Assembly: GCF_036173125.1 (NCBI RefSeq)
Contig: NZ_CP108054.1
Coordinates: 9,431,501-9,495,500, forward strand
Origin: Streptomyces sp. NBC_00286
Lineage (GTDB): Bacteria; Actinomycetota; Actinomycetes; Streptomycetales; Streptomycetaceae
Direction: 5' to 3'
DNA: 64,000 nt
Positions 35,125 through 44,709 of the stretch are shown here, in pieces. The notes under the pieces were generated by a model that was given only the letters and a program-made list of their open reading frames with translations, was not told the DNA's origin and did not search any database. The position numbers and the translations under genes were made by a program. Position 1 is the first letter of the stretch. The number at the start of each line of letters is the position of its first letter.

Positions 35125-35615
35125 CTCGTTCATCTCCTGTGAGAGTCGTGTTGGGGTCCCGGTGTACCCGCGGGCCCGGAAAGCACACGACGACCGTGGC
35201 ATTCGCCACCGGATCCCGTAGTTCATGTCGAACGTCTCAGCACCGCTGTGCGGGGAGACTGCCGTGGTCGGCTGGTGCGAGCCGGAGGACGGCGAGCTGC
35301 GGAACGCGGACCAATGCCGCCTGCGGCGGCGGCGCGAAGCGTTCCACGATCGCGGCGATTTCGGCCCGCCGCCGCGCGGTGACGTCCGCCACCATGCGCC
35401 GTCCCCAGCCGGTACGGCGCGTTCCGGGGCCGTGCCTCCCGTCGCCGCCCTCCACGGCCGTAGCGCTGGTCCTGGCGCCACCATCCGGCCCTGCGTGGTG
35501 GGACGGGAACACCCACCGCCCCGTCCGTGAGAGTGGTTGGTCGGGCTCGCCGTTTAGATGCTCCGCTCACAGGTCACCCACTGGTGAGGTCAGAGCCGAG
35601 TCCGAGGGAGGCGTC
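35125..35615. other. Intergenic region with a stress-type promoter
   Basis: No gene is supported in this 490-base stretch, although several frames are open. Its left part carries the promoter of the small membrane protein (35164-35188). The right part must hold the promoter of the plus-strand unit beginning at 35616, for which no consensus could be named. Confidence 0.5.
35164..35188 (-). promoter_or_regulatory. SigB-type promoter for the small membrane protein gene
   Basis: On the minus strand GTGT (35185-35188) is followed after exactly 15 bases by GGGTAC (35164-35169). This matches the Streptomyces SigB-group consensus GNNT-N14-16-GGGTAC. The start codon lies 40 bases downstream of the -10 element, a normal leader length. 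Confidence 0.5.
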
Positions 35616-35762
35616 ATGACGCTGGTGGCCGACTTCGCGTCGTGGTGCCTGCGGGAGTGGGATGCGGGAAGGGCCTGCGGCCGTCAGACAGGGCTGATCG
35701 ACGGACTCCGTACCGTCGGCAAGCAGGATCTCCACCGGCCGCACGGGAGCAACCCGCGATGA
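35616..35762 (+). CDS. 48-residue ORF coupled to the enolase-superfamily gene
   Basis: A short ORF reading MTLVADFASWCLREWDAGRA and ending GSNPR. GAGGGAGG precedes the ATG at 35616 by four bases, and its stop overlaps the next start (ATGA at 35759-35762). No family is recognised. It may be a leader that couples translation or a very small partner protein. Confidence 0.45.
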   Translation: MTLVADFASWCLREWDAGRACGRQTGLIDGLRTVGKQDLHRPHGSNPR

Positions 35763-36916
35763 CCGGGGACCCGGCCGCCGAAGCGGGCCCCGACCGTGAG
35801 GACCGTCGCGTCCATGCCGTCGACGTGCACGCCTTCCAGGTCCCCACCGACGGTCCGGACGGCAGGGAGCAGGACGGGACCCTGGAATGGGATTCCACGA
35901 CCATGGTCCTGGTTCGTGTGCACGCCGGTGGGCACACCGGGCTGGGGTACACCTACGGAGACGTGTCGGTCGCCTCCTTCGTGTCCTCGAAGCTGGCCCC
36001 GCTGCTGCACGGCCAAGCCGTCTCGTCGCCGCCGGCGCTGTGGCGGCGGATGGGGCAGCAGATCCGCAACGCCGGCCGTCCCGGCGTCGGAGCCATGGCC
36101 CTGTCCGCGGTCGATGTGGCGCTGTGGGACCTCAAGGCGAGAGGGCTGGGGCTCCCGTTGGTCCAGTTGCTCCCCGCCCACCACGACCGCGTACCGGTCT
36201 ACGGCAGCGGTGGCTTCACGAACTACTCCCTCGACCGCCTCGCCGACCAACTCGGCGGATGGGTGCGGCAGGGTATCCCGCGGGTGAAGCTGAAGACCTC
36301 GCGGGAGCCGGAGCGCGATCCGCAACGCCTCACCGCGGTCCGCAAGGCCATCGGTGACGAGCCGGAGCTGTTCGTCGACGCCAACGGCGCGCTCACCCGG
36401 AAGGAAGCGCTCTACTGGGCCCGCAGGTTCCACGACGAGTGGGACGTGCGATGGTTCGAGGAGCCCGTCAGCTCCGCCGACCTGGAGGGCCTGCGGATGC
36501 TGCGCGAGCGAGGCCCGGAGCGCCTGGAGGTCGCGGCGGGGGAGTACGCCTTCACCATGAGGGACTTCGTCAACCTCGTGGACGGTCCCGCCGTGGACTG
36601 TCTCCAGGCCGACGTCACCCGCTGCGGAGGCATCACGGCACTGCTGGAGGTGGCAGGACTGTCGGCGGCCCAGCACCTCGACCTGTCCGCCCACTGCGCT
36701 CCGGCGGTCTCCGCCCATGCCTTCTGCGCTGTGCGCCGCTTGAGGCACCTGGAGTACTTCCACGACCACGTGCGGGTCGAGGACCTGCTGTTCGACGGCA
36801 CCCTGCCGCCGGTCGGCGGCACCGTGAGGCCCGCCACCGACCGGCCGGGGCTCGGTCTGGACATCAAGTGGGCCGACGCGGAGCCCTACCGCGTGTATGG
36901 AGCACGACCAGCCTGA
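35759..36916 (+). CDS. Mandelate racemase/muconate-lactonizing enzyme (enolase superfamily) protein
   Basis: A 385-residue enolase-superfamily enzyme. The barrel motifs are intact: VKLKTS carries the catalytic lysine, and LFVDANGALT, WFEEPVSS and AAGEYAFTM provide the three magnesium ligands. LQADVTRCGG and LSAHCAPAVSAHAFCAV supply the aspartate/histidine pair. These enzymes abstract a proton next to a carboxylate, for example in sugar-acid dehydration. The gene precedes a large FAD/Fe-S oxidoreductase by 28 bases, so the pair may act on a hydroxy acid or sugar acid; the substrate is not visible from sequence. Confidence 0.88.
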   Translation: MTGDPAAEAGPDREDRRVHAVDVHAFQVPTDGPDGREQDGTLEWDSTTMVLVRVHAGGHTGLGYTYGDVSVASFVSSKLAPLLHGQAVSSPPALWRRMGQQIRNAGRPGVGAMALSAVDVALWDLKARGLGLPLVQLLPAHHDRVPVYGSGGFTNYSLDRLADQLGGWVRQGIPRVKLKTSREPERDPQRLTAVRKAIGDEPELFVDANGALTRKEALYWARRFHDEWDVRWFEEPVSSADLEGLRMLRERGPERLEVAAGEYAFTMRDFVNLVDGPAVDCLQADVTRCGGITALLEVAGLSAAQHLDLSAHCAPAVSAHAFCAVRRLRHLEYFHDHVRVEDLLFDGTLPPVGGTVRPATDRPGLGLDIKWADAEPYRVYGARPA

Positions 36917-36944
36917 CCAGGCTCGCGAAGGAGAGTGGAGACCG

Positions 36945-39900
36945 ATGGCGAAGGCATCCCGCCGGAGCACACGCGACGTGCCGACGAAGACCCACCCCGA
37001 CATCGCGGGACCCCCGCGAGCCCGGCAGACCCTCCACGTCGGCAGGCTGGAGCGGGCCCTGCGCAAGGCGGTCGACGGCGAGGTGCGCTTCGACAGCGGC
37101 TCTTTGGGCCTGTACGCGCAGGACGCGTCGAACTTCCGGCAGGTGCCGGTCGGGGTCGTCGTACCCCGCACGCTGGACGACGTCGTCGCCGTGCACAAGC
37201 TGTGCCACCGTTTCGGCGCACCCGTCCTCAACCGCGGCGGCGGCACCAGCCTGTCAGGCGAGACCGTCAACGAAGCCGTCGTGATCGACCACTCCAAGTA
37301 CCTGACCGATGTCGGAGAGGTGGACGCCGACCGGCGCCTGGTCACCTGCGAGCCCGGCGTCATCAACGAAGAACTCAATCGGCACACCGGCCGGTACAAC
37401 CTCGTGTTCGGACCCGATCCCTCCTCCCACTCGCAATGCGTCATCGGGGGAAACATCGGCAACAACTCCTGCGGCATCCACTCGGTGCAGTCGCAGCTGT
37501 ACGGCCCCGGCCCTCGCACCAGCGACAACGTGCACGCCCTGGAGGTCGTCACCTATGACGGCGCCCGCTTCTGGGTGGGGGTGAACGAGGAGGAGCACCT
37601 CGACGACATCATCGCCGAGGGCGGCCGCAAGGGCGAGATCTACGCCGCGCTGCGCGACCTGCGCGACAAGTACGCCGACGCCATCCGGGCCGGTTTCCGC
37701 TCGGAGCACTACGTGCCGCGCCGCGTGTCCGGCTACAACCTCGACGAACTCCTGGCGGAACGCGGCTTCAACGTCGCCCGGGCCCTGGTCGGCACCGAGA
37801 GCACCTGCGCCACCGCCCTGCGAGCGGTCCTCATGCTCACTCCCGCCCTTCTGCAACGCACCACCGTGGTCGTGGAGTACGACGACCTCGCCGACGCCGC
37901 CGAGCACTGCATGGAGATCATCGAGCGGTGGAAGCCGATCGGCCTGGAGGCCCTGGACGACCAGCTCATCCGAGATCAGCAATTGCAGAACATGAACGCC
38001 GAGGACATCGAGAAGCTGCCGCGGCTCGGCGGCGGGGCCTGGCTCGTCGTCCAGTTCGGCGCGGACACCCCCGAGGAGTCCCTCGATCAGGCACAGGGCT
38101 TCGTACGGTGGCTCACCGACGACAAGGGGTACGAGCCGGATCGCATCCGGGTGGCCAAGAGCAAGCAGGAGGGCGGCACCAGCGAGCACGTGTGGGCGAT
38201 CCGGGAAAGCGGTCTGGGATCGACCGCCTTTCCGCCCGACGGCCAGGACCACTGGCCGGGCTGGGAGGACTCCGCGGTTCCCCCGGACAGGATCGGCCAG
38301 TACGTCCGCGAGCTGCGGAAGGTCATGGACAAGCACGGCATCACCGGCGCCATGTACGGCCACTTCGGCCAGGGATGCATCCACTGCCGGCTCAGCTTCG
38401 ATCTGCGGACGGCCGGTGGCCTGGCCACCTACCGCGCGTTCATCGAGGAGGCCGCCGACCTGGCCGTGTCGCTGGGCGGCTCGGTCTCCGGGGAGCACGG
38501 TGACGGTCAGCAGCGCGGCGAGCTGCTGGAGAAGCAGTACGGACCGGAACTGGTTCAGGCCATGCGGGAGTTCAAGGCGATCTGGGACCCGCAGGGCATG
38601 ATGAACCCCGGCAAGGTTGTCGATCCCTACCGGATGGACGAGAACCTCAAACTGGGCATTGACTACAACCCGCCGCGGCACGCCACCAAGTTCGCCTACC
38701 AGGAGGACGGCGGGGACTTCGCCCACGCGACCCTGCGGTGCGTCGGCATCGGCAAGTGCCGCGTGCCGCAAGCCGAGACGACGATGTGCCCCAGCTACCA
38801 GGTGACACGCGAGGAGAAGCACACCACGCGGGGCCGGGCGCGCCTGCTGTACGAGATGCTCAAGGGCGATGTCATCACCGACGGATGGCAGTCGCAGGAG
38901 GTGAAGGACGCCCTCGACCTCTGCCTGGCCTGCAAGGGGTGCACCAACGACTGCCCCGTCAACGTCGACATGCCCACGTACAAGGCGGAGTTCCTGCACC
39001 ACCACTACAAGTCGCTCCGCCGCTGGCGCCCCCGCCACGCCTACGCCTTCGGGTTCATCGACCAGGCCGCCCGCATCGCCTCACGGATTCCTGAACTCGC
39101 CAATCTCGCCACTCACACGCCTGGGCTCTCCTGGATCGCGAAGCTGGCGGCGGGCATCGACCGCCGCCGCCCCTTGCCCCGCTTCGCCCCGATGACGCTC
39201 CAGGAATGGTTCGTCCGGCGAGGGGGCGCCGCCAACCCGGCCGGCCGCCCCGTCGTGCTGTTCCCCGACACCTTCAACAACCACTTCCACACGAACGTCG
39301 GCGTGGCTTGCGTCGAGGCCATCGAGGCCGCGGGCTGGCGAGTCGTCATGCCCGAGCAGCACATCTGCTGCGGACGGCCCCTGTACGACTACGGCTTCCT
39401 CGACACCGCCGAACGCTATCTCCACCGGGTGCTGGACATCCTGCGCCCCCACCTGAGGGCCGACACGCCCATCGTCGGCATGGAGCCGAGCTGCCTGGCC
39501 GTCTTCAAAGACGAGTTGCCCAAACTGCTGCCGCACGACGACGACGCCAAGCGGCTGACCCGCAACGCCTACCACTTCCCCGAGTTCTTCCAGGCCTTTG
39601 GCATCGAACCCCCTCAACTCGACGGCAAGGCACTGCTGTGGGGCCATTGCCACCAACGTGCCACCGGCGGTATGACCCCCGAACAGGAACTGCTGGAGAC
39701 GATGGGGCTGGACGTGCAGAACCTCCAAGGTGGGTGCTGCGGCCTCGCCGGGTCCTGGGGCTTCGAATCCGGCAAGTACGGCATCTCCCTCGACTGTGGC
39801 GAGCAGGCCCTGCTGCCCGCCGTACGCGACGCCGCCGACGACTGTCTGGTGGTGGCCGACGGTTTCTCCTGCAAAACACAGATCAAGGACGCGGGCACCG

Positions 39901-40097
39901 GGCGGCACGCCCTGCACGTCGCCGAAGTGATGAGACTGGCACGCGAGAAGGGCACCCAAGCCGTATCCCGGCTGCCCGAACGCGGCGCCGCACCTCTCCC
40001 GACCCCGCCGCTGCGGGAACGAGCACTTCGCACCGTGACCGCCGCTGCCCTCGGAGCGGCCGTCACCGCACTCGGGGTGCGCGCCGTGCGCCGCTGA
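36945..40097 (+). CDS. FAD/iron-sulfur/CCG-domain oxidoreductase (D-2-hydroxyacid dehydrogenase-like)
   Basis: A 1050-residue fusion enzyme. Domains in order are an FAD-binding_4 domain (RGGGTSLSGETVNEAVVIDH, GGNIGNNSCGIHSVQ), an FAD-linked oxidase C-terminal domain (MYGHFGQGCIHCRLS, SGEHGDGQQRGELLE), a two-cluster ferredoxin domain with CVGIGKCRVPQAETTMCPSY and CLACKGCTNDCP (about residues 600-690), and CCG domains (HICCGRPLYDYG, GGCCGLAGSWGFE). A weakly hydrophobic tail ends the protein. The layout matches D-lactate or D-2-hydroxyglutarate dehydrogenases feeding quinone. The ATG at 36945 follows GGAGAGTGGAG. It forms an operon with the enolase-superfamily gene. Confidence 0.9.
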   Translation: MAKASRRSTRDVPTKTHPDIAGPPRARQTLHVGRLERALRKAVDGEVRFDSGSLGLYAQDASNFRQVPVGVVVPRTLDDVVAVHKLCHRFGAPVLNRGGGTSLSGETVNEAVVIDHSKYLTDVGEVDADRRLVTCEPGVINEELNRHTGRYNLVFGPDPSSHSQCVIGGNIGNNSCGIHSVQSQLYGPGPRTSDNVHALEVVTYDGARFWVGVNEEEHLDDIIAEGGRKGEIYAALRDLRDKYADAIRAGFRSEHYVPRRVSGYNLDELLAERGFNVARALVGTESTCATALRAVLMLTPALLQRTTVVVEYDDLADAAEHCMEIIERWKPIGLEALDDQLIRDQQLQNMNAEDIEKLPRLGGGAWLVVQFGADTPEESLDQAQGFVRWLTDDKGYEPDRIRVAKSKQEGGTSEHVWAIRESGLGSTAFPPDGQDHWPGWEDSAVPPDRIGQYVRELRKVMDKHGITGAMYGHFGQGCIHCRLSFDLRTAGGLATYRAFIEEAADLAVSLGGSVSGEHGDGQQRGELLEKQYGPELVQAMREFKAIWDPQGMMNPGKVVDPYRMDENLKLGIDYNPPRHATKFAYQEDGGDFAHATLRCVGIGKCRVPQAETTMCPSYQVTREEKHTTRGRARLLYEMLKGDVITDGWQSQEVKDALDLCLACKGCTNDCPVNVDMPTYKAEFLHHHYKSLRRWRPRHAYAFGFIDQAARIASRIPELANLATHTPGLSWIAKLAAGIDRRRPLPRFAPMTLQEWFVRRGGAANPAGRPVVLFPDTFNNHFHTNVGVACVEAIEAAGWRVVMPEQHICCGRPLYDYGFLDTAERYLHRVLDILRPHLRADTPIVGMEPSCLAVFKDELPKLLPHDDDAKRLTRNAYHFPEFFQAFGIEPPQLDGKALLWGHCHQRATGGMTPEQELLETMGLDVQNLQGGCCGLAGSWGFESGKYGISLDCGEQALLPAVRDAADDCLVVADGFSCKTQIKDAGTGRHALHVAEVMRLAREKGTQAVSRLPERGAAPLPTPPLRERALRTVTAAALGAAVTALGVRAVRR

Positions 40098-40487
40098 GCC
40101 ACAGGGCGGCCGGCGGACGGGTCCGTGTTTCGGTGCCCGCAGCTCGTCACGGTATTGGAGGCCATCAGCCCAGCGGGCGGCGTCGGTTGAGCGGCAGGTG
40201 CGGTCCGGGACCGGCCGACAGCATGTCCCCTCCGAAGGCCGACAGATCCCGATCCGGGCCGGTTGGGCTCTGGCCGACCTGGGTCGCGGGCTCACCCGCA
40301 CCACGCTGTCGTCCTGACCGTCCCGGAGCACGAGGCAGTGTCTGGGGGCCGGCAAGTGGCACCGCTGCTCCTCCCAGGTAGTGCGGGCGGGACCCGCGGT
40401 GGCGGGTGGCACTGGGGGCCGTACCGGCATGGAGAATGACAAAACTATGTGAACAGGGCTGATCACTCATGGTGGAACCAGGCAGGC
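40098..40487. other. Non-coding stretch
   Basis: Nothing recognisable was found in this stretch of about 390 bases. The few open frames lack ribosome-binding sites and family signatures. It separates the FAD oxidoreductase gene from a membrane-protein gene on the same strand. Confidence 0.5.
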
Positions 40488-40982
40488 ATGCACCTCAATC
40501 ACCTGGCACACGGACTGCGGGCCTCGCTGCGCAACAACGGGCAGGCCTACGGGTTCTCAGTGTCGATCACCGCGGCTTTGGCCCTGCTGAACACCGAAGC
40601 CAAGGTGTCCGGAGCGGCGCACATCATCTATTTCGCCCTGGGCGCGGCCGTTGCGTTCAGTGTTCTGCAGGCGATCGCGTCGAACAGCTTTCGCAAGCCG
40701 TTGGAGCAGGAGCCCAGCACAGTCACGGCCATGGGTATCTCTCTCAGTGTCGTTTCTGTAGGAACATCGGCGGTGCTGGCATGGACCACCGCACATTTCA
40801 TCGGCGGTGTGATCGCCTGGCCGGTGACCGCTTTCCTGGTGTCCGTCGTCTATGTGCTGGTGGCCGGATTGGAACTCGCCATCGCTCAGCGGGCGCAGGA
40901 GTCGTCGTCCCACGGTGAGGCGACTGAGCGGAAGACCGCCGAAGAAGAGGAGGAGCGTCGCAGCGACGGTGAGAAGGAGTAG
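40488..40982 (+). CDS. Hypothetical four-helix membrane protein
   Basis: A 164-residue membrane protein with four hydrophobic segments: GFSVSITAALALLNTE, HIIYFALGAAVAFSVLQAIA, GISLSVVSVGTSAVLAWTTA and VTAFLVSVVYVLVAGLELAI. A highly charged tail follows (TERKTAEEEEERRSDGEKE). The ATG at 40488 is favoured over an upstream in-frame GTG at 40449, which has no ribosome-binding sequence. No family or function is recognised. Confidence 0.65.
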   Translation: MHLNHLAHGLRASLRNNGQAYGFSVSITAALALLNTEAKVSGAAHIIYFALGAAVAFSVLQAIASNSFRKPLEQEPSTVTAMGISLSVVSVGTSAVLAWTTAHFIGGVIAWPVTAFLVSVVYVLVAGLELAIAQRAQESSSHGEATERKTAEEEEERRSDGEKE

Positions 40983-41677
40983 ACCCTGGACTGCCTTCCC
41001 GGCTCCTACTGCTGGATCGGAGGTGGGCCGTCGGGCAGCGGACGGTGAGCGAGATGTCAGTGCGTTCGGTGATGCGGCACCGGTCAGGAGCCGGGCACAG
41101 TGTGGTCGCTGCTGCGGCCGACGGTGAGGCCGGCGGAACGGTCGAAGGGGTCTTCGGGGTCGGGGAAGGCGTTGAGGCTGTCGCCGGCCTTTGCACTCCC
41201 TGGCTGCCGCTTTCCCGCTGCTCAACGCTACGGCCTCCCGGAAGGAGGCCGGAGCGGCATCATCCCTTGCGTTCGCACCACTCACCCCGCGCCGGAACGG
41301 CCACGGGAGGGCGTCTCCGTGACACAACTGCTGCGCCGACTGGCCATGATCCCCGGGCACGGCCCGGCCGCGCAGCCGGCACCGCGCGGCAGGCGGCACC
41401 ATCGTTGGGACGGTTCACCGTCCGATGAGTCGGCGAGCACGGTCGGCGGGTGGGGCGTACGCCACCCAAGCAGGAGGCCGGTGTCACCGCGGCCGCCCAG
41501 GCCGAGGCGCCGTGGCTTGCCGGTGGGCAGCCGGGCGGGGCCATGACACGGCGGAGCCCGGAGGTTGGCGTGAACCGTCGCCGAGGGCGGCGTGGCGCGT
41601 CCGACCGAGCGACCCACATCGCGCCGTGCGCACCGTTCCTGGATCGCTCATTGCCGGCGGTCACTGCCTCGTTGGCG
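40983..41677. other. Gene-poor stretch, possibly decayed
   Basis: No intact gene is seen in these 695 bases. On the minus strand around 41084-41200 one frame reads SAKAGDSLNAFPDPEDPFDR, then SAGLTVGRSSDHTVPGS before a stop. That looks like a natural protein C-terminus, but no upstream part of a gene joins it. The rest is shadow frames. Confidence 0.35.
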
Positions 41678-42229
41678 TCATTCGTCCGGTGAGGGGGATG
41701 TCAGTCCTGGTGCGTCGGTGGCGTCGTCGTCGACGTAGGTGGGGATCTGGGAGTGCACCTGCAGTGCGATCTCGCCGGCTCGTTCGAAGCGTAGGGTGAT
41801 CCACACGTAGTCCCCGCCTCGGATCTGCTGGCGCAGGTCCCTGAGCAGCAGATGGGCGCGTCCTTTCTCCAGTTCGACGAGATTCCCGGTGGGCAGTGGG
41901 ACCGGGCCTCGGACAGTGCCGTCCGTGCTCACGATGTCCACGGAGCGTGCGACGGCCGTCTCCGCGCCGAGCAGCCTGTCCTCGCGTTGTCCCTGGTTGA
42001 ACAGCCAGAGATAGAAGGGAGCGTCGTCGCCCGGTTCCCACGGGCCGTCGGGGGGTTCGGCGATGTGTGCGTAGCGGATCAGGACGGGTCCGAGACGGGC
42101 GTTGGCGCCCGGCGGGTTGTACTCGTTCTCTGTGCTGCCGCATCCCGTCGCCCCCCACATCACCGCGAGACAGCCCGCCACGACGAAAGCGACTGCCCTC
42201 CGCCACGGCCCCGTCATGATTGCGTACAT
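41678..42229 (-). CDS. Lipoprotein with degenerate PCuAC-like copper-chaperone domain
   Basis: A 183-residue exported lipoprotein. The signal peptide (basic RR, then AVAFVVAGCLAVMWG) ends in the lipobox ATGC, with Cys30 as lipid anchor. The remainder resembles the PCu(A)C beta-barrel: PFYLWLFNQGQREDRLLGAE, then VELEKGRAHLLLRDLRQQIR and RFERAGEIALQVHSQ. The His/Met copper set of the family is largely lost: the HxM site reads HLLL. The ATG at 42227-42229 follows AGAGGTGG. A copper role is therefore doubtful; many Streptomyces relatives are of unknown function. Confidence 0.75.
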   Translation of the reverse strand: MYAIMTGPWRRAVAFVVAGCLAVMWGATGCGSTENEYNPPGANARLGPVLIRYAHIAEPPDGPWEPGDDAPFYLWLFNQGQREDRLLGAETAVARSVDIVSTDGTVRGPVPLPTGNLVELEKGRAHLLLRDLRQQIRGGDYVWITLRFERAGEIALQVHSQIPTYVDDDATDAPGLTSPSPDE

Positions 42230-42490
42230 CTCTGTGCCACCTCTCGTTGACGTTTCCGCAGTACACAGGCCACCGCTGACAGGCATGCCACGCTCTTGCG
42301 GTCTGACGTCACCCTTTCGGCCAGACGGAGGACTCATCAGGGGAGCGCAGGCTGTGAGCGAATGGGAGGGGCAAGCCGCCCGGGAGTCCGACCGGTCTGC
42401 CAGGGCGCATCACCACAGCGGGCACTGGACGTGAGCGGCGACACGAACGCTCGCCGGGCTGAGGGGCGGGCGTGGGAAACCGCCACTTGA

Positions 42491-43003
42491 CGCCCGAGCT
42501 CCACGAACGGGCCTCCGTGCGCGCTCCCCATCGGACGCCGCGAAGAGGAGCTGGTCGGCGTGCGGTCGATCGCCGAGGTCACCCAGCGAATGCTGCTGCG
42601 CCCCGTGCCCCTGACAGTGGGACCGCTGCAGGCGGCGGTGTCGTACACCTCGGCCGTGGCCGAGGCGCACATCGGCGGTGATCTGTACGAGGTGGTGGCC
42701 TCACGGCGTGGTGTCCGGGTCATCGTGGGCGATGTGCAGGGCAAAGGGCTGGCCGCCGTTGAGACGGCCGCCGTGGTGCTGGGCGCGTTCCGGGAGGCGG
42801 CGCATGACGAGGCGGAGCTGGCAGGGGTCGGCGCACGTCTGGAGCGCAGCGTCTCCCGGGAGGTGGAGGGCGAGAAGTTCGTCACCGCCGTCCTCGCCGA
42901 GATCGGCTCCGACCACAGGGACGTCTTCCTCAACTACGGTCACCCGGCTCCGATACTCGTGCGGCGCGACGGCACAGCAGACTTTCCCGAGCCCTCGGGG
43001 GGA
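42491..43003 (+). pseudogene. PP2C/SpoIIE-type serine phosphatase, truncated at both ends
   Basis: The frame encodes EEELVGVRSIAEVTQRMLLR, then AEAHIGGDLYEVVASRRGVR, VIVGDVQGKGLAAVETAAVV and VFLNYGHPAPILVRRDG. These are the core motifs of the phosphatase domain, including the metal-binding aspartates in GGDLYE and GDVQGKG. The C-terminal third with its last aspartates is missing from about 43003, where the opposite strand carries an unrelated dehydrogenase fragment. The membrane or sensor N-terminus normal for this family is also absent. It is most likely inactive. Confidence 0.8.
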
Positions 43004-43169
43004 TACCGAACTTGCCGTCCACGACGTTCAGATCGAGGTGGCCCACCTGCGCCGCCCGTACACGTACGAGGGTCTGGCCGGGCTCCCGTACGGGCACCGG
43101 CCGCTGCACCAGCCGGGGCAGGGTGCCGAACTCTTCCAGGACAAGGGCACGCGAGGTCTCGCCACTCAC
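43004..43169 (-). pseudogene. Zinc-type alcohol dehydrogenase, N-terminal remnant
   Basis: The minus strand encodes SRALVLEEFGTLPRLVQRPV, then PVREPGQTLVRVRAAQVGHL and DLNVVDGKFGIPP. This is the first 50 or so residues of a medium-chain dehydrogenase/quinone oxidoreductase. It stops at about 43004, exactly where the PP2C fragment on the other strand stops. Both were evidently cut and joined head-on by one rearrangement. Confidence 0.75.
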
Positions 43170-43445
43170 AGCGTCACCTGTTTCTTGCGGGAGGCCCTGG
43201 TGTTCACGCCGAGGGGGAATCGCATCCGGGTGTTGCGACGCGGAGCGTCGCCGTATCCGGTTCAGGGCGCGGAGCGCCCGTACCGCTGTCAGCATCGCCG
43301 AGGGCGGTACGAACGCGCGTGCCCGTGATCGCTGGTCAGGGTGGCGGCCGGGGGATCGGGGTGCGTTTGTGCTGGCTTCGCACATATGGTCCTTCGCCGG
43401 GTCCGGGACGACACTGTGTCCCGGCCAGGAGCGTGAGGGGGCGAG

Positions 43446-44673
43446 ATGGCGCAGGTGACGGCGGCTGCGGAGGCCGGACAGGCCCGCTACACCTACCGGC
43501 TGCGCGTGTCGTTGACCGCCCGCACCGCCCTGGCGGCGGAGTGGGACCGGTGCCGCTGGGTGGAACGAGTGTGTGGCCAAGTCGAAGCAGGTCCATGCCT
43601 GGAACCAGAACCGTCCCGAGGGCACCGACAAGCAAACGTGCGGCCCGGCCCAGCTCGACAAGATGCTGACCGACGCCCGCGCCCGCACGCCGTGGCTGCG
43701 GGAGGGCTCGTCGGTTCCCCAGCAGCAGCTCATCCGGGCCTTCGGCAAGTCCAGGGCCAAGGCGCAAAAGGACATCCGCGAGGGGGTCCCGCTGCACCGC
43801 CGGGCGGGGATGCCGACGTGGAAGACCAAGCGCGAGACGCTGCCCACGCTCAACTACACCCGGCGCGGCTTCCGTCTCAAGGGCGGCAGGCTGCACCTGG
43901 CGGGCGGCATCGCCCTCACCGTGGTGTGGTCCCGAGACCTGCCCGCCGACCCGACGTCGGTGCGCATCTACCGGGACAGCATCGGGCACTGGTACGCCAG
44001 CTTCGTCGTCCCCGCCAAGGTGCAGCCGCTCCCCGCCACCGGCCGCGCACTCGGCGTCGACTGGGGTGTGAAGGAGACCGCGACCACCACCTCCGACGCG
44101 CACGACCTGCCGCACGCCGAGCACGGCAAGAAGGCCCAGACGAAGCTGACCCGGTACGACCGGATGATGGCCCGCCGCAAACCGAAGCAGGGCAAGGCCG
44201 GGTCGAGGGGCTACCGCGCGGCGAAGACACTGCGGGCGAAGGCACACAAGAAGGTCGCGAGGCAGCGTGAGGACACCGGCCGCAAGTGGGCCAAACGCGT
44301 TGTGATCGACCATGACGCCATCGCGGTGGAGGACTTCCATCCGAAATTTCTGGCCAGGACCACCATGTCCCGTAAGGCCGCCGACGCCGCCATCGGCGCC
44401 ACCAAGGCCGCTCTGATCGAGATGGGCCGCAAGCACGGGCGGGACATCCGCCTGGTACACCCCGCGCACACCACGATGGACTGCGCGCAGTGTGGAGCGA
44501 GAGCCAAGCACGCACTGCCGCTGGGTGAGCGCACCTACACCTGCACCGCCTGCGGAACCGTGTCCCCACGGGACAAGAACTCCGCACGCGTGATGCTCGT
44601 CCGGGCTGGTCTCAAGCCGGCTGGTGCCGAGGGCGGAAGACCTCCTGGAGCGCTGCTCCAGGAGGCGGCCTGA
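43446..44673 (+). pseudogene. tnpB: IS200/IS605-type TnpB with an N-terminal frameshift
   Basis: The N-terminus is read from 43446 (MAQVTAAAEAG, ARYTYRLRVSLTARTALAAE, WDRCRWV). The remainder continues in another frame from about 43565 (ECVAKSKQVHAWNQNRPEG). At the junction the sequence tgggtggaacgag lacks two bases needed to read WVWNE, so a 2-base deletion is inferred. The downstream 366-residue frame, with a GTG at 43573, keeps the RuvC residues Asp163, Glu253 and Asp334 and a zinc finger (Cys304, 307, 324, 327). The protein is broken unless it restarts at the GTG. No TnpA gene is present. Confidence 0.85.
44641..44665 (+). repeat. Perfect 11-bp inverted repeat at the 3' end of tnpB
   Basis: CCTCCTGGAGC at 44641-44651 pairs perfectly with GCTCCAGGAGG at 44655-44665 around a three-base loop. 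It lies in the last codons of tnpB, where the guide (omega/reRNA) transcript of IS605-type elements usually overlaps the coding region. Confidence 0.8.
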
Positions 44674-44682
44674 GCCAGGAAT

Positions 44683-44704
44683 CCCCTCCCCCTTCAGGGA
44701 GGGG
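44683..44704 (+). repeat. Right-end hairpin of the TnpB element
   Basis: CCCCTCCC (44683-44690) and GGGAGGGG (44697-44704) form a perfect hairpin, followed by AGGATTCAA. This sits about ten bases after the tnpB stop and matches the conserved right-end layout of Streptomyces IS605/IS1341-type elements. It is presumably the 3' end of the guide RNA scaffold, with the element boundary near 44713. Confidence 0.65.
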
Positions 44705-44709
44705 AGGAT

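Noticed and set aside
34618-35142. 174-residue plus-strand ORF antisense to the two-helix membrane gene
   Set aside because: The minus-strand frame has clear membrane helices, a ribosome-binding site and a promoter; this one has none.
40557-41402. 281-residue minus-strand frame around 41 kb
   Set aside because: Arginine/proline-rich shadow across a real membrane-protein gene. Only a short piece in a neighbouring frame (about 41084-41200) looks protein-like.
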